A DNA stretch of 64,000 bases, from positions 100,865 through 164,864 of the forward strand of contig DASVLJ010000030.1 of assembly GCA_036384915.1 (NCBI GenBank). The letters run 5' to 3'. A model generated the notes under the pieces. It did not search any database. It was given only the letters and a program-made list of their open reading frames with translations, and was not told the origin of the DNA. Each line of letters begins with the position of its first letter. Position 1 is the stretch's first letter. The translations under genes were made by a program, and so were the position numbers. Positions 23,119 to 30,732 of the stretch are shown here, one piece after another. The stretch comes from PKWO01 sp036384915 (GTDB lineage: Bacteria; Pseudomonadota; Gammaproteobacteria; Burkholderiales; Burkholderiaceae_D).

Positions 23119-24090
23119 TCATAGCCGCTCCACGTGGACCAGGTCGCCACGGATTTCACCCCATTTGAGGAAGCCGACCCGTACAAGCTCAGCAAGCGCG
23201 GCATCGACCTGCTGCTTGAATTTGCGGGCGTTGGCTTGCTCCTTGACCTTTAAAAGGCGGGCTTTTTGGATATCTGTCAGCCGCCGAGCTTGCTCAGATT
23301 CGACGATCTTCTTGGCATCGATGGCAGTGCAACCCGAAGCGTTTTGCAGGGTGGAAAGCCGAATCGCAAAGGGCCGGCTGTGTGAGGCGTAATAGCCGTG
23401 GAGCCATGTCGCAAGCCCCGTTGGTAACGCCAACCGCTGCCCCCACTCCAAATGCGTGAAATGCACATCGCCGAACAACTCAACCATTTCTGGCGCAACG
23501 AATACGCGCCAGGTATGCAAGCGAGCGCCGGTGACTTCATCGAGCCATTCGAACTTTGGAATCATGGAGAGGCTTACCCCTTTACCCAGGCGCGGCGAGT
23601 GGATTGATAGCGAAGTCGCCTGCATTCGCTGCAGGCTGCTGCACAACTGGTCAATGTGGTTTGCGCTTGGATACGACTTAGTCAGGCGCAGCGCCTGGAC
23701 CATGCTGTATGCGGTGAACTCGACCGGGCTGCCGATGGGCACCTCTTTCGCCAGATGAATCAGCTGCAGCCATACCGATTCATCGGTCTGGCGCAGCTCT
23801 TCCCCGGTGAAGCTGATGCGCGCCGACTGGTCGATGATCGCTATCGTTTCGTTTTTGAAATAACGCCGGGGCTGGTTGCGGTTCCTCGCGTTGAACAGCG
23901 CGGAACGCAGGATTTCGTTCGGCATGCAGCGGATTTCGTCGCCCCACAGAGGGAGCTGCACGGCGATTGGCTGCTTCGGCGCTTCTGGTGCCCGTGGCTT
24001 ACCTTTGGCGCGCTCTGCCATGCTTTGGACGAGTGCCAGAAGATCTGTGCGGCTTGGAGGCAATGCATCGCCTACCGACTGGATCGTCAT
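23119..24090 (-). CDS. trfA: TrfA-family plasmid replication initiator
   Basis: The 323-residue protein resembles the IncP/PromA-type initiator TrfA, which binds iterons at oriV and loads the host helicase. Characteristic stretches are WGDEIRCMPNEILRSALFNARN, RISFTGEELRQTDESVWLQL, VEFTAYSMVQALRL and WGQRLALPTGLATWLHGYYASH. The C-terminal half forms winged-helix domains with a long basic helix (KARLLKVKEQANARKFKQQ). It lies directly beside the iteron region at its 3' end and is preceded by a small HTH gene 14 bases upstream. Confidence 0.9.
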   Translation of the reverse strand: MTIQSVGDALPPSRTDLLALVQSMAERAKGKPRAPEAPKQPIAVQLPLWGDEIRCMPNEILRSALFNARNRNQPRRYFKNETIAIIDQSARISFTGEELRQTDESVWLQLIHLAKEVPIGSPVEFTAYSMVQALRLTKSYPSANHIDQLCSSLQRMQATSLSIHSPRLGKGVSLSMIPKFEWLDEVTGARLHTWRVFVAPEMVELFGDVHFTHLEWGQRLALPTGLATWLHGYYASHSRPFAIRLSTLQNASGCTAIDAKKIVESEQARRLTDIQKARLLKVKEQANARKFKQQVDAALAELVRVGFLKWGEIRGDLVHVERL

Positions 24091-24104
24091 AAACGGCGCT
24101 CGCC

Positions 24105-24326
24105 TTACTTCGTAGCTACATCGCTCAAGAACTGAGCGACTTCCGCAGTTCTAAAAAACAGCCGACGCCCGACTTTGAGCTTGGCCGTATTGATGCGCTG
24201 TGCGAGTTCGCTGTCAGACCGTAGGAACATGCGCGTTGCTTCCTGTGAGCGGTCCAACAGGCTGGCAAGGCCGGTAAGTGGCATAAGTGGGCCAAAACGC
24301 TCCACCAACTTCTCTTCCATCGTCAT
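24105..24326 (-). CDS. Small DNA-binding protein upstream of trfA
   Basis: The 73-residue protein includes LTGLASLLDRSQEATRMFLRSDSELAQR, followed by KLKVGRRLFFRTAEVAQFL, a helix-turn-helix plus wing pattern like AlpA/MerR-type small regulators or the helper protein often found before trfA. It is expressed with trfA (14-base gap). The inverted operator-like sequence at 24385-24401 lies just upstream of its start and that of the divergent gene at 24409. Confidence 0.6.
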   Translation of the reverse strand: MTMEEKLVERFGPLMPLTGLASLLDRSQEATRMFLRSDSELAQRINTAKLKVGRRLFFRTAEVAQFLSDVATK

Positions 24327-24384
24327 GATTCAGCATTCCTTACGTTGATTGACGATTGAAGGATGCCAAGGACTGCGGTATGCT

Positions 24385-24401
24385 TAAACTTCTATAGTTT
24401 T
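24385..24401 (-). promoter_or_regulatory. 17-base operator candidate, copy A (divergent promoter of trfA operon and 24409 gene)
   Basis: TAAACTTCTATAGTTTT is the reverse complement of the sequence at 25510-25526. Each copy contains an imperfect dyad AACT-ATAGA-AGTT. This copy lies between the divergent starts at 24326 and 24409. Confidence 0.55.
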
Positions 24402-24408
24402 CGAATTA

Positions 24409-25446
24409 GTGGACATGGTGAGCGCGACAGTAGTCCCGATTTGGCCAGGGTGTGATGCGCATATCGAGAGCGCAATCAACGCATTCTTGCGTTTGTGGGG
24501 ACCATACTCCGCGAAATCACATCGGCATTCGATTTTTCGACTGTTGCGCGAGGAACTCGATCCCGCCTGGCTCGTCCTTCGTGAGCGTGCCCCAGCATTA
24601 CGCCCCGAAGCGTTGAATCACGCATGGCTGCGGTATCAAAATGATCGAGTTCGCCGGTCCCTCGCTCAATGTGAACAGCCAGACGTAGAAGGGACTTACG
24701 TTTTAAGCGCACTCGCTCAACATCTCGGCTTCAATGAACTCGACTGGTTCATCAAAACGGTGACGCACAATGCGCTAGAGAGGTTTGATGATTTTGAGTT
24801 GGTGCCAACACTGGACAGTCTGCGAGCATTGATGATTGCATGCAGATCAAAACGACCCAAGCGGATACAGCATGGAAAGGTGAAGCTCATACCGGGAAAG
24901 GAGAAGTGTCGATTCTGCGAAAAGCTGACGGAACTCGCCGCATTCATTGAAAACCGTGTCCAGCCCGACACGAGGCTTAGTTCGCTATATTGCAGCGAAC
25001 ACAAGTCCAAAAAAGCCAGCAAGTCAGTGTCCCACGAATACCAGAAGGCGAGGCGAAGCAAAGTGGTATTCGACCGAGAACTAGAGCGACTAGACCGGCA
25101 AAGCTGGGCGGGAATCAACATACCTGGCGCGAAGTCAGGTAACGCACTTGTCGATGATTTTATTTTGCGACTGTCAGTGCATCGTCGCCTAACCTATGAA
25201 CAACAATCCACCGACACATCGGACTCGTTGGAAACGAGGCTTCGCTGGGAGGCTTGCAAGCTGGTGGATCGGCGCATCGCAGATCGAAAAAAGGAAATCA
25301 TTTCACTTTTGTCTTTGGGCCTGAATCAGTCCCAAGTAGCAGAACAGCTTGGGCTGAAATCACGCCAAGCAATTTCCAAAGCCCTTCTATCCATCCCGCA
25401 TGACTACAGGCTAGACCTCGTTTGCAATCTGGCGGTCGAGTCCTAA
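24409..25446 (+). CDS. Unidentified element protein with a C-terminal HTH and a possible zinc site
   Basis: The 345-residue protein is not of a family I recognise. Near residues 165-205 there are CRFCEKL and LYCSEHK, spaced as a C-x2-C...C-x2-H zinc site. The C-terminus (KEIISLLSLGLNQSQVAEQLGLKSRQAISKAL) is a standard helix-turn-helix like those of transposase-type or sigma-like DNA-binding proteins. Its ends being DNA-binding, and its promoter sharing a repeated operator with the trfA operon, suggest a regulator of the element, but this is inference. The ribosome-binding site is weak (GTGG), so the start is not certain. Confidence 0.6.
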   Translation: MDMVSATVVPIWPGCDAHIESAINAFLRLWGPYSAKSHRHSIFRLLREELDPAWLVLRERAPALRPEALNHAWLRYQNDRVRRSLAQCEQPDVEGTYVLSALAQHLGFNELDWFIKTVTHNALERFDDFELVPTLDSLRALMIACRSKRPKRIQHGKVKLIPGKEKCRFCEKLTELAAFIENRVQPDTRLSSLYCSEHKSKKASKSVSHEYQKARRSKVVFDRELERLDRQSWAGINIPGAKSGNALVDDFILRLSVHRRLTYEQQSTDTSDSLETRLRWEACKLVDRRIADRKKEIISLLSLGLNQSQVAEQLGLKSRQAISKALLSIPHDYRLDLVCNLAVES

Positions 25447-25473
25447 CCCATTCTCTTCCAAGCACATTGCAAT

Positions 25474-25485
25474 GCGTGTACACGC
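25474..25485. promoter_or_regulatory. Palindromic operator candidate GCGTGTACACGC, copy 3
   Basis: Here the palindrome extends to 14 bases (TGCGTGTACACGCA). It is in the non-coding gap between the 24409 gene and the AlpA-type gene at 25675, 25 bases before the second 17-base operator candidate. Confidence 0.6.
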
Positions 25486-25509
25486 ACTCAAATTACGTCA
25501 ACCATTTCA

Positions 25510-25526
25510 AAAACTATAGAAGTTTA
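25510..25526 (+). promoter_or_regulatory. 17-base operator candidate, copy B (upstream of the AlpA-type gene)
   Basis: AAAACTATAGAAGTTTA is identical to the reverse complement of 24385-24401. It lies 149 bases upstream of the AlpA-type start codon, close to palindrome copy 3, making this gap a likely control region for excision. Confidence 0.55.
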
Positions 25527-25674
25527 GTCGCACTGAAATTCTTGGCATCCTCTGGCACTAACGGGAAGCAACAGGAAGGACGCGACAAAATGTGCCAAGA
25601 GAAAACAACAAGTGAACAATACAGCCCTCGAATCAAGCCAGCAGGTAGCTTGTGTTTGCGTGTCGAGGGCAATC

Positions 25675-25905
25675 ATGCAGAATAAGACTCTCATCAACCG
25701 CAAAAAACTGCTAGCGATGATCCCACTTTCCGAGCGCACGATTTTCAACATGGAACAGCGTGGCGAGTTCCCGCGCCGCATCGTGCTCACCAGCCGGAAC
25801 GTAGCCTGGGATTTGGCCGAAATCGAGGAATGGATCGAGTCGCGAAAGTCATCAAACGCCCAGCCAATACGTCCAGGCTTCACTCCGCCGGCCGTGGCCG
25901 CTTGA
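25675..25905 (+). CDS. AlpA-type small DNA-binding protein, probable excisionase/integrase regulator
   Basis: The 76-residue protein has the MerR-like HTH of AlpA proteins: LINRKKLLAMIPLSERTIFNMEQRGEFPRRIVL, then the wing NVAWDLAEIEEWIESR. AlpA-type proteins activate or act with the integrase of P4-like elements and promote excision. MQNKTL is chosen because the HTH begins directly after it; an upstream in-frame ATG at 25612 would add 21 residues with no domain. It converges on the integrase, overlapping its 3' end by 26 bases. Confidence 0.8.
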   Translation: MQNKTLINRKKLLAMIPLSERTIFNMEQRGEFPRRIVLTSRNVAWDLAEIEEWIESRKSSNAQPIRPGFTPPAVAA

Positions 25906-27088
25906 CAGCCCATTCATCAATCATGTCCGCCCAATCCTGAAGCATGGCTGTGCGCTGCTCCCGGTACTCTGCCTTGTTGTAAACCGCCCGCACTCCCCGC
26001 TGCTCGTGCGCCAGGCACTTCTCGATCCAGTCGGTGTTATAGCCGGCCTCATGCAGCAACGTGCTGGCCGTTCGCCGCAAATCGTGCGGCCCGAACTTAG
26101 CAAGCGGCTTCTCCTCCTTTTGTGCCAGCTTGTACGTCAGCGACAACACCTGGTTGAGCGTCGCGCTGCTCATTGGCGTATCCGAGTCATATCTAGACGG
26201 CAGCACATACTCCGAACCGCCGGCGAAGGTCTTCAGCGCAATGAAGATGTCCAGCGCCTGGCGCGACAGGAATACCAGGTGTGGATTACGCCGCTTCATC
26301 CGCTCCTTCGGGATCGTCCACAGCGCCTCGCTGAAATTGATCTCACTCCACGTCGCATTTGTCAGTTCGCTTTTGCGCACCATCGTCAATAGCAGTAACT
26401 TCGCCGCTGCACGGATCGACGGCGTGGTGCCAATGCGCTCGATGTACTGGTACATCAGCCCGATTTCATCGGGCGTCAGCGCACGGTCACGCGGCTCGAA
26501 TTTGGCTATGGTCGTCGGACGCACCAGCTCGGCCGGGTTCTCGACCTTTTGGCCCCTTTCGATGGCCCAGCGATAGACCTGCAACACCACTTCGCGAGCA
26601 TGTACTGCTGTCGCCGGAGCACCCCGTTCCACGATGGCATCGGTCAATGCTCGCAAGTCTTCGTGAGTGATTTCGACCAGCTTTTGATTGCCAAACTTCG
26701 GCTTCAGCTCGCGCTCAAAAATCGACCGGCGCATGTCGCGGGTGGAATCGGCCATCTGGTAGCCACGCAGCCATTTTTCCGCCCAGGCTCCAAACGTCTC
26801 GGCATCCTTGGTGCGTGCCTTGTCCCGCGCCTTCTCCTTCGCTGGCGACTTCCCGCCGGCAATCATCTTCTTGGCTTCGCCCAACTGCTCGCGGGCTTCC
26901 GCCAAGGTAATACCGCCTACGCCATAGCGCCCGAAGGTGATGGTTTCCTGCCTGCCGTTGATCGAGTAGTTGTAGCGAAATGAGATCGACCCGCCAGTGG
27001 TCACGGCTACATAGAGGCCGTCGCGGTCGTTCACTTTGTAAAGTTTCTCTGTCGGCTTCAGGTTACGCAACTTGGTATCAGTCAGCAT
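25880..27088 (-). CDS. int: Tyrosine integrase, P4-like family with N-terminal arm-binding domain
   Basis: The 402-residue recombinase catalyses integration at the guaA 3' end. The N-terminal arm-binding (DUF4102-type) domain spans about residues 1-85 (KVNDRDGLYVAVTTGGSISFRYNY...TLAEAREQL), followed by the SAM-like core-binding domain (95-185). Catalytic residues are visible: R238 in MVRKSEL, H335 and R338 in GPHDLRR, H361 in LAHEQRG, and the nucleophile Y370 in VRAVYNKAEY. MLTDTK is the start because AGAGGAAG lies upstream; an open frame extends to 27145 without a ribosome-binding site. The gene points away from guaA and lies close to attR, as is usual. Confidence 0.95.
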   Translation of the reverse strand: MLTDTKLRNLKPTEKLYKVNDRDGLYVAVTTGGSISFRYNYSINGRQETITFGRYGVGGITLAEAREQLGEAKKMIAGGKSPAKEKARDKARTKDAETFGAWAEKWLRGYQMADSTRDMRRSIFERELKPKFGNQKLVEITHEDLRALTDAIVERGAPATAVHAREVVLQVYRWAIERGQKVENPAELVRPTTIAKFEPRDRALTPDEIGLMYQYIERIGTTPSIRAAAKLLLLTMVRKSELTNATWSEINFSEALWTIPKERMKRRNPHLVFLSRQALDIFIALKTFAGGSEYVLPSRYDSDTPMSSATLNQVLSLTYKLAQKEEKPLAKFGPHDLRRTASTLLHEAGYNTDWIEKCLAHEQRGVRAVYNKAEYREQRTAMLQDWADMIDEWAVKRPRPAE

Positions 27089-27112
27089 GGCTTTCTTCCT
27101 CTTAAGCAAGAA

Positions 27113-27255
27113 ATACCATGATCGACAGCTGCGCAAAAATCGCACTCAATTCGTTGTTTACAAACGATTTTTTAAATTTTGATACCATGCACTACATGAA
27201 ACACATGGCATGGTATCGGGTGCCGATCATGGCATCGCGTCGCCATCATACCATC
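27113..27255. repeat. Right arm-type repeats ATACCATG (three copies, one inverted)
   Basis: The octamer occurs at 27113-27120 and 27182-27189 in direct orientation and at 27209-27216 inverted (CATGGTAT); a near copy ATACCATC is at 27248-27255. Together with two copies near the left end they are probable arm-binding sites of the integrase. Confidence 0.55.
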
Positions 27256-27322
27256 AAGAATGCCATGAAAAAATGTTGCTTGCCGTTGCCAATTCGTGCC
27301 AGTCAATGCCAAACGAAATAAC

Positions 27323-27348
27323 AAAAAAGCCCGTGAAATCACGGGCTT
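27323..27348 (-). terminator. Rho-independent terminator downstream of guaA, inside the element
   Basis: On the minus strand a 9-base stem AAGCCCGTG / CACGGGCTT with a four-base loop (27327-27348) is followed by a T-run ending near 27323. It is on the element side of attR, so the element supplies the transcription stop for guaA. Confidence 0.8.
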
Positions 27349-27379
27349 AGGTGTGGTTTACTGCCTGTCAGTGCCAGCA

Positions 27380-27407
27380 GTTGCCAGACATCAAATCATT
27401 CCCACTC
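27380..27407. repeat. attR: right attachment-site repeat in the guaA 3' end
   Basis: This is identical to attL at 10525-10552 over 28 bases. It covers the guaA stop codon (27396-27398), the three codons before it and 16 bases downstream, so integration preserves the gene. Confidence 0.92.
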
Positions 27408-28979
27408 GATAGTAGCAGGCGGCTTACCCGAAATGTCATACACCACGCGATTGATGCCACGCACCTCATTGATGATGCGGTTCGACACCCGTCCCAGCAA
27501 CTCATGCGGCAAATGCGCCCAATGCGCCGTCATGAAGTCTTGCGTCTGCACTGCGCGCAAGGCCACGACGTAATCGTAAGTGCGGCCATCGCCCATCACG
27601 CCGACCGACTTCACCGGCAGGAACACGGCAAAGGCCTGGCTGGTCTTGTCGTACCAGGACTTGCCCTCTTCGTCCTTGGTGTTGCGCAGTTCTTCGATGA
27701 AGATCGCGTCGGCCTGGCGCAGCAGGTCGGCATAGTGCAGCTTGACTTCGCCGAGGATGCGAACACCCAGGCCCGGACCGGGGAATGGATGGCGGTATAC
27801 CATTTCGTGCGGCAAACCCAGCGCTACGCCGAGTTCGCGCACTTCATCCTTGAACAGTTCGCGCAAGGGTTCGAGCAGCTTCAGGTTCAGCGTCTCAGGC
27901 AAGCCGCCGACGTTATGGTGGCTCTTGATGGTGTGGCCCTTCTTGCCCTTGCCGGCGCTTTCGATCACGTCGGGGTAGATGGTGCCCTGGGCCAGCCACT
28001 TGGCATTGACGCGCTTGCCGGCTTCGACCTGGAACACTTCGACGAACTCGCGGCCGATGATCTTGCGCTTGGCTTCCGGGTCGGTGACGCCGGCCAGATG
28101 GCCCATGAATTGTTCGGCGGCGTCGACATGGATCACCTTGACGCCCAGGTTCTTTTCGAACATGTTCATCACCATCTGGCCTTCGTTCAGGCGGAGCAGG
28201 CCATGATCGACGAACACGCAGGTGAGCTGATCGCCGATGGCGCGATGGATCAAGGCTGCGGCGACGCTACTGTCGACACCGCCCGAGAGGCCGAGGATGA
28301 CTTCGTCGCTGCCCACCTGCTTGCGGATCGCTTCGACGGCTTCGCCGATGTAGTCGCGCATGTTCCAGTCCGACTTGCAGCCGCAGATTTCGTGCACGAA
28401 GCGGCCCAGGATGGCCTTGCCCTGCACCGTGTGCGTGACTTCCGGATGGAATTGCACGGCATAGAACTTACGCTCTTCGTCGGCCATGCCGGCGATGGGG
28501 CAATTGTCGGTGGAGGCCATGAGCTTGAAGCCGGGGGGCATTTCATTGACTTTGTCGCCATGACTCATCCACACCTTGAGCATGCCGTGGCCTTCCGGCG
28601 TAATGAAGTCGCTGATACCCTCGAACAAGGCCGTATGGTTACGTGCGCGCACTTCGGCGTAGCCGAATTCGCGCACCTTGCCGTTTTCCACCTTCCCGCC
28701 CAGTTGCTCGGCCATGGTTTGCATGCCGTAGCAGATGCCCAGCACCGGCACGCCGAGTTCGAACACAGCGCGCGGGGCGCGCGGCGTGTCGCCTTCGGTG
28801 ACCGAATTCGGGCCGCCGGACAAAATCACGCCGGCCGCGCCGTAGTTGCGGATGAAGTCGTCGTCGACGTCATAGGGATAGACTTCCGAAAATACGCCGG
28901 CATCGCGCACGCGGCGTGCGATCAGTTGCGTCACTTGGGAACCGAAATCGATGATCAGGATTTTTGCGTGCATGGTCAT
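27396..28979 (-). CDS. guaA: GMP synthase (glutamine-hydrolysing)
   Basis: The 527-residue enzyme converts XMP to GMP in the last step of guanine nucleotide synthesis. The N-terminal class I amidotransferase has the nucleophile cysteine in GICYGMQ and the His-Glu pair in QFHPEVTHT. The ATP pyrophosphatase domain has its P-loop in GLSGGVDSSVAA, and the C-terminal dimerisation domain ends KPPATIEWE. The gene is intact although an element has integrated at its 3' end. It lies 100 bases downstream of guaB, with a terminator between them. Confidence 0.97.
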   Translation of the reverse strand: MTMHAKILIIDFGSQVTQLIARRVRDAGVFSEVYPYDVDDDFIRNYGAAGVILSGGPNSVTEGDTPRAPRAVFELGVPVLGICYGMQTMAEQLGGKVENGKVREFGYAEVRARNHTALFEGISDFITPEGHGMLKVWMSHGDKVNEMPPGFKLMASTDNCPIAGMADEERKFYAVQFHPEVTHTVQGKAILGRFVHEICGCKSDWNMRDYIGEAVEAIRKQVGSDEVILGLSGGVDSSVAAALIHRAIGDQLTCVFVDHGLLRLNEGQMVMNMFEKNLGVKVIHVDAAEQFMGHLAGVTDPEAKRKIIGREFVEVFQVEAGKRVNAKWLAQGTIYPDVIESAGKGKKGHTIKSHHNVGGLPETLNLKLLEPLRELFKDEVRELGVALGLPHEMVYRHPFPGPGLGVRILGEVKLHYADLLRQADAIFIEELRNTKDEEGKSWYDKTSQAFAVFLPVKSVGVMGDGRTYDYVVALRAVQTQDFMTAHWAHLPHELLGRVSNRIINEVRGINRVVYDISGKPPATIEWE

Positions 28980-28987
28980 GTGTGGAC

Positions 28988-29030
28988 AAAAAAAAAAGCC
29001 TGCCCGCCGCTGGAAGTTGTCAGCGGCGGG
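28988..29030 (-). terminator. Rho-independent terminator between guaB and guaA
   Basis: On the minus strand a 10-base GC stem (CCCGCCGCTG / CAGCGGCGGG, 29003-29030) with an 8-base loop is followed by ten T (28988-28997). It should reduce guaB read-through into guaA. Confidence 0.88.
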
Positions 29031-29079
29031 GCGTTTCTGCCATCTCTTGGTCCTCGCCTGTCAGGCTGGCCTGGCCGGT

Positions 29080-30540
29080 TTAGTCGGCGCGGTAGTTAGG
29101 AGCTTCCTTGGTGATCTGAACGTCGTGCACGTGCGATTCGCGCATGCCGGCCGAAGTAATTTCGACAAATTCGGCTTTTTCGCGCAACTCGTCAATGGTG
29201 CGGCAACCGCAGTAGCCCATCGACTGGCGCACGCCGCCGACCAGTTGGAACAGGATGGCCAGCACGCTGCCCTTGTAGGGAACGCGGCCTTCAATGCCTT
29301 CCGGCACGAACTTGTCGGACTTGCTGGCGGCATCCTGGAAGTAGCGGTCTGCCGAGCCGTCGGCCATGGCGCCGATGCTGCCCATGCCGCGGTAGGACTT
29401 GTAGCTGCGGCCCTGGTACAGAATCACTTCGCCCGGCGCTTCTTCGGTGCCGGCGAACATGCTGCCCATCATGACCGACGACGCGCCGGCTGCCAGCGCC
29501 TTGGAGATGTCGCCCGAGAAGCGCACACCGCCGTCGGCGATGCACGGAACGCCGCTGCCCTTCAAGGCTTGCGCCACGTTGGCAATGGCGCTGATCTGCG
29601 GCACGCCGACGCCGGCAACGATACGCGTGGTGCAGATCGAGCCGGGACCGATGCCGACCTTGACCGCGTCCGCGCCGTATTCGAGCAGGGCCTTGGCCGC
29701 TGCGGCGGTTGCGATATTTCCGCCGATCACGTCGACGCTGGGAAAATTGGTCTTGATCCATTTGACGCGGTCGAGCACGCCTTGCGAGTGGCCGTGGGCG
29801 GTATCGACCACCAGCACGTCCACGCCGGCGGCAACCAGCAGTTCGACACGCTCGTCGTTTTCCGGGCCTACGCCGACTGCCGCACCGGCCAGCAGCTTGC
29901 CTTGCTGGTCCTTGGAAGCCGAGGGGTGTTCGGTCGATTTCTGGATATCCTTGACGGTGATCAAGCCGCGCAATTCAAATGCATCGTTGACCACCAGCAC
30001 ACGCTCGAGGCGGTGCTTGTTCATCAGGCGCTTGGCCTCGGCCGTATCGGCGCCTTCCTTGACATAAACCAGTTTTTCGCGCGGCGTCATCTTCAGACGC
30101 ACTTCCGCGTCCAGTTCTTCTTCGAAGCGCAGGTCGCGGTTGGTGATGATGCCGACCACGGTCTTGCCTTCGACCACGGGGAAGCCGGAAACGCCGTACT
30201 GCGCCGTCAGCGCGATGACTTCGCGGATCTTCATGGTCGGCGGAATCGTGATCGGATCGCGCAGCACGCCGGACTCGAAACGCTTGACCTTGGCGACTTC
30301 GCGGGCCTGGTCCTTGGCCGACAGGTTCTTGTGGATGATGCCGATGCCGCCCTCCTGGGCCATGGCGATGGCCAGGCGCGATTCGGTAACGGTATCCATC
30401 GCCGCGGACAGCAGCGGAATGTTCAACGCGATGTTGCGGGTCAGGCGGGTTTTGAGCGAAGTGTCTTTGGGGATGATGTCCGAATAACCCGGCACAAGCA
30501 GCACGTCATCGAATGTGAGTGCTTTTTGGAGTAGACGCAT
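29080..30540 (-). CDS. guaB: Inosine-5'-monophosphate dehydrogenase
   Basis: The 486-residue enzyme oxidises IMP to XMP with NAD+, the rate-limiting step toward GMP. The catalytic (beta/alpha)8 barrel contains the nucleophile cysteine loop GPGSICTTR, and the active-site flap has GMGSIGAM and YFQ. Two CBS domains are inserted near residues 95-215 (MKIREVIALTAQYGVSGFPVVEG, LRGLITVKDIQKS). Length is normal. It is followed by guaA after a terminator; the usual gua order is kept. Confidence 0.97.
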   Translation of the reverse strand: MRLLQKALTFDDVLLVPGYSDIIPKDTSLKTRLTRNIALNIPLLSAAMDTVTESRLAIAMAQEGGIGIIHKNLSAKDQAREVAKVKRFESGVLRDPITIPPTMKIREVIALTAQYGVSGFPVVEGKTVVGIITNRDLRFEEELDAEVRLKMTPREKLVYVKEGADTAEAKRLMNKHRLERVLVVNDAFELRGLITVKDIQKSTEHPSASKDQQGKLLAGAAVGVGPENDERVELLVAAGVDVLVVDTAHGHSQGVLDRVKWIKTNFPSVDVIGGNIATAAAAKALLEYGADAVKVGIGPGSICTTRIVAGVGVPQISAIANVAQALKGSGVPCIADGGVRFSGDISKALAAGASSVMMGSMFAGTEEAPGEVILYQGRSYKSYRGMGSIGAMADGSADRYFQDAASKSDKFVPEGIEGRVPYKGSVLAILFQLVGGVRQSMGYCGCRTIDELREKAEFVEITSAGMRESHVHDVQITKEAPNYRAD

Positions 30541-30732
30541 AGCATTTCCTATAGGCGCAAAGCCGCATTATACAGAAATCCACAAGAAACGTTGAATCGG
30601 TTCAAGGGAAACGCCGCGGGCCGGGCGTCAACCCGGCAGCGATTCCGCCCGTTTTCCAGATTGACAGCCGTTCAAAAGCGTGGCGAAATCGTTATATTTC
30701 GCTTTTCCACTCTGTAACAAAACAGGAAATCC

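Larger units (their letters stand above)
27089..27395. promoter_or_regulatory. Integrase promoter and right-end attachment region
   Basis: This 307-base gap between the integrase start and the guaA stop holds the right arm-type repeats, the terminator for guaA and most of attR. It is visibly AT-rich around 27150-27180 (TTTTTTAAATTTTGATAC), which may be the integrase promoter. No gene is apparent. Confidence 0.55.
10525..27407. mobile_element. Integrated plasmid-like element in the 3' end of guaA
   Basis: A 16.9-kb segment is bounded by a 28-base perfect direct repeat (10525-10552 and 27380-27407). The right copy covers the last codons of guaA; the left copy still encodes the same last residues TIEWE and a stop on the minus strand, the expected signature of site-specific integration into guaA. 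Inside are a tyrosine integrase next to guaA, an AlpA-type small protein, the replication gene trfA with an iteron origin, partial conjugation genes (trbJ, trbK, trbL, traB), and defence-type cargo. The relaxase, coupling protein and most T4SS genes are missing, so it looks like a decayed or mobilisable element rather than a self-transmissible one. Confidence 0.9.
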
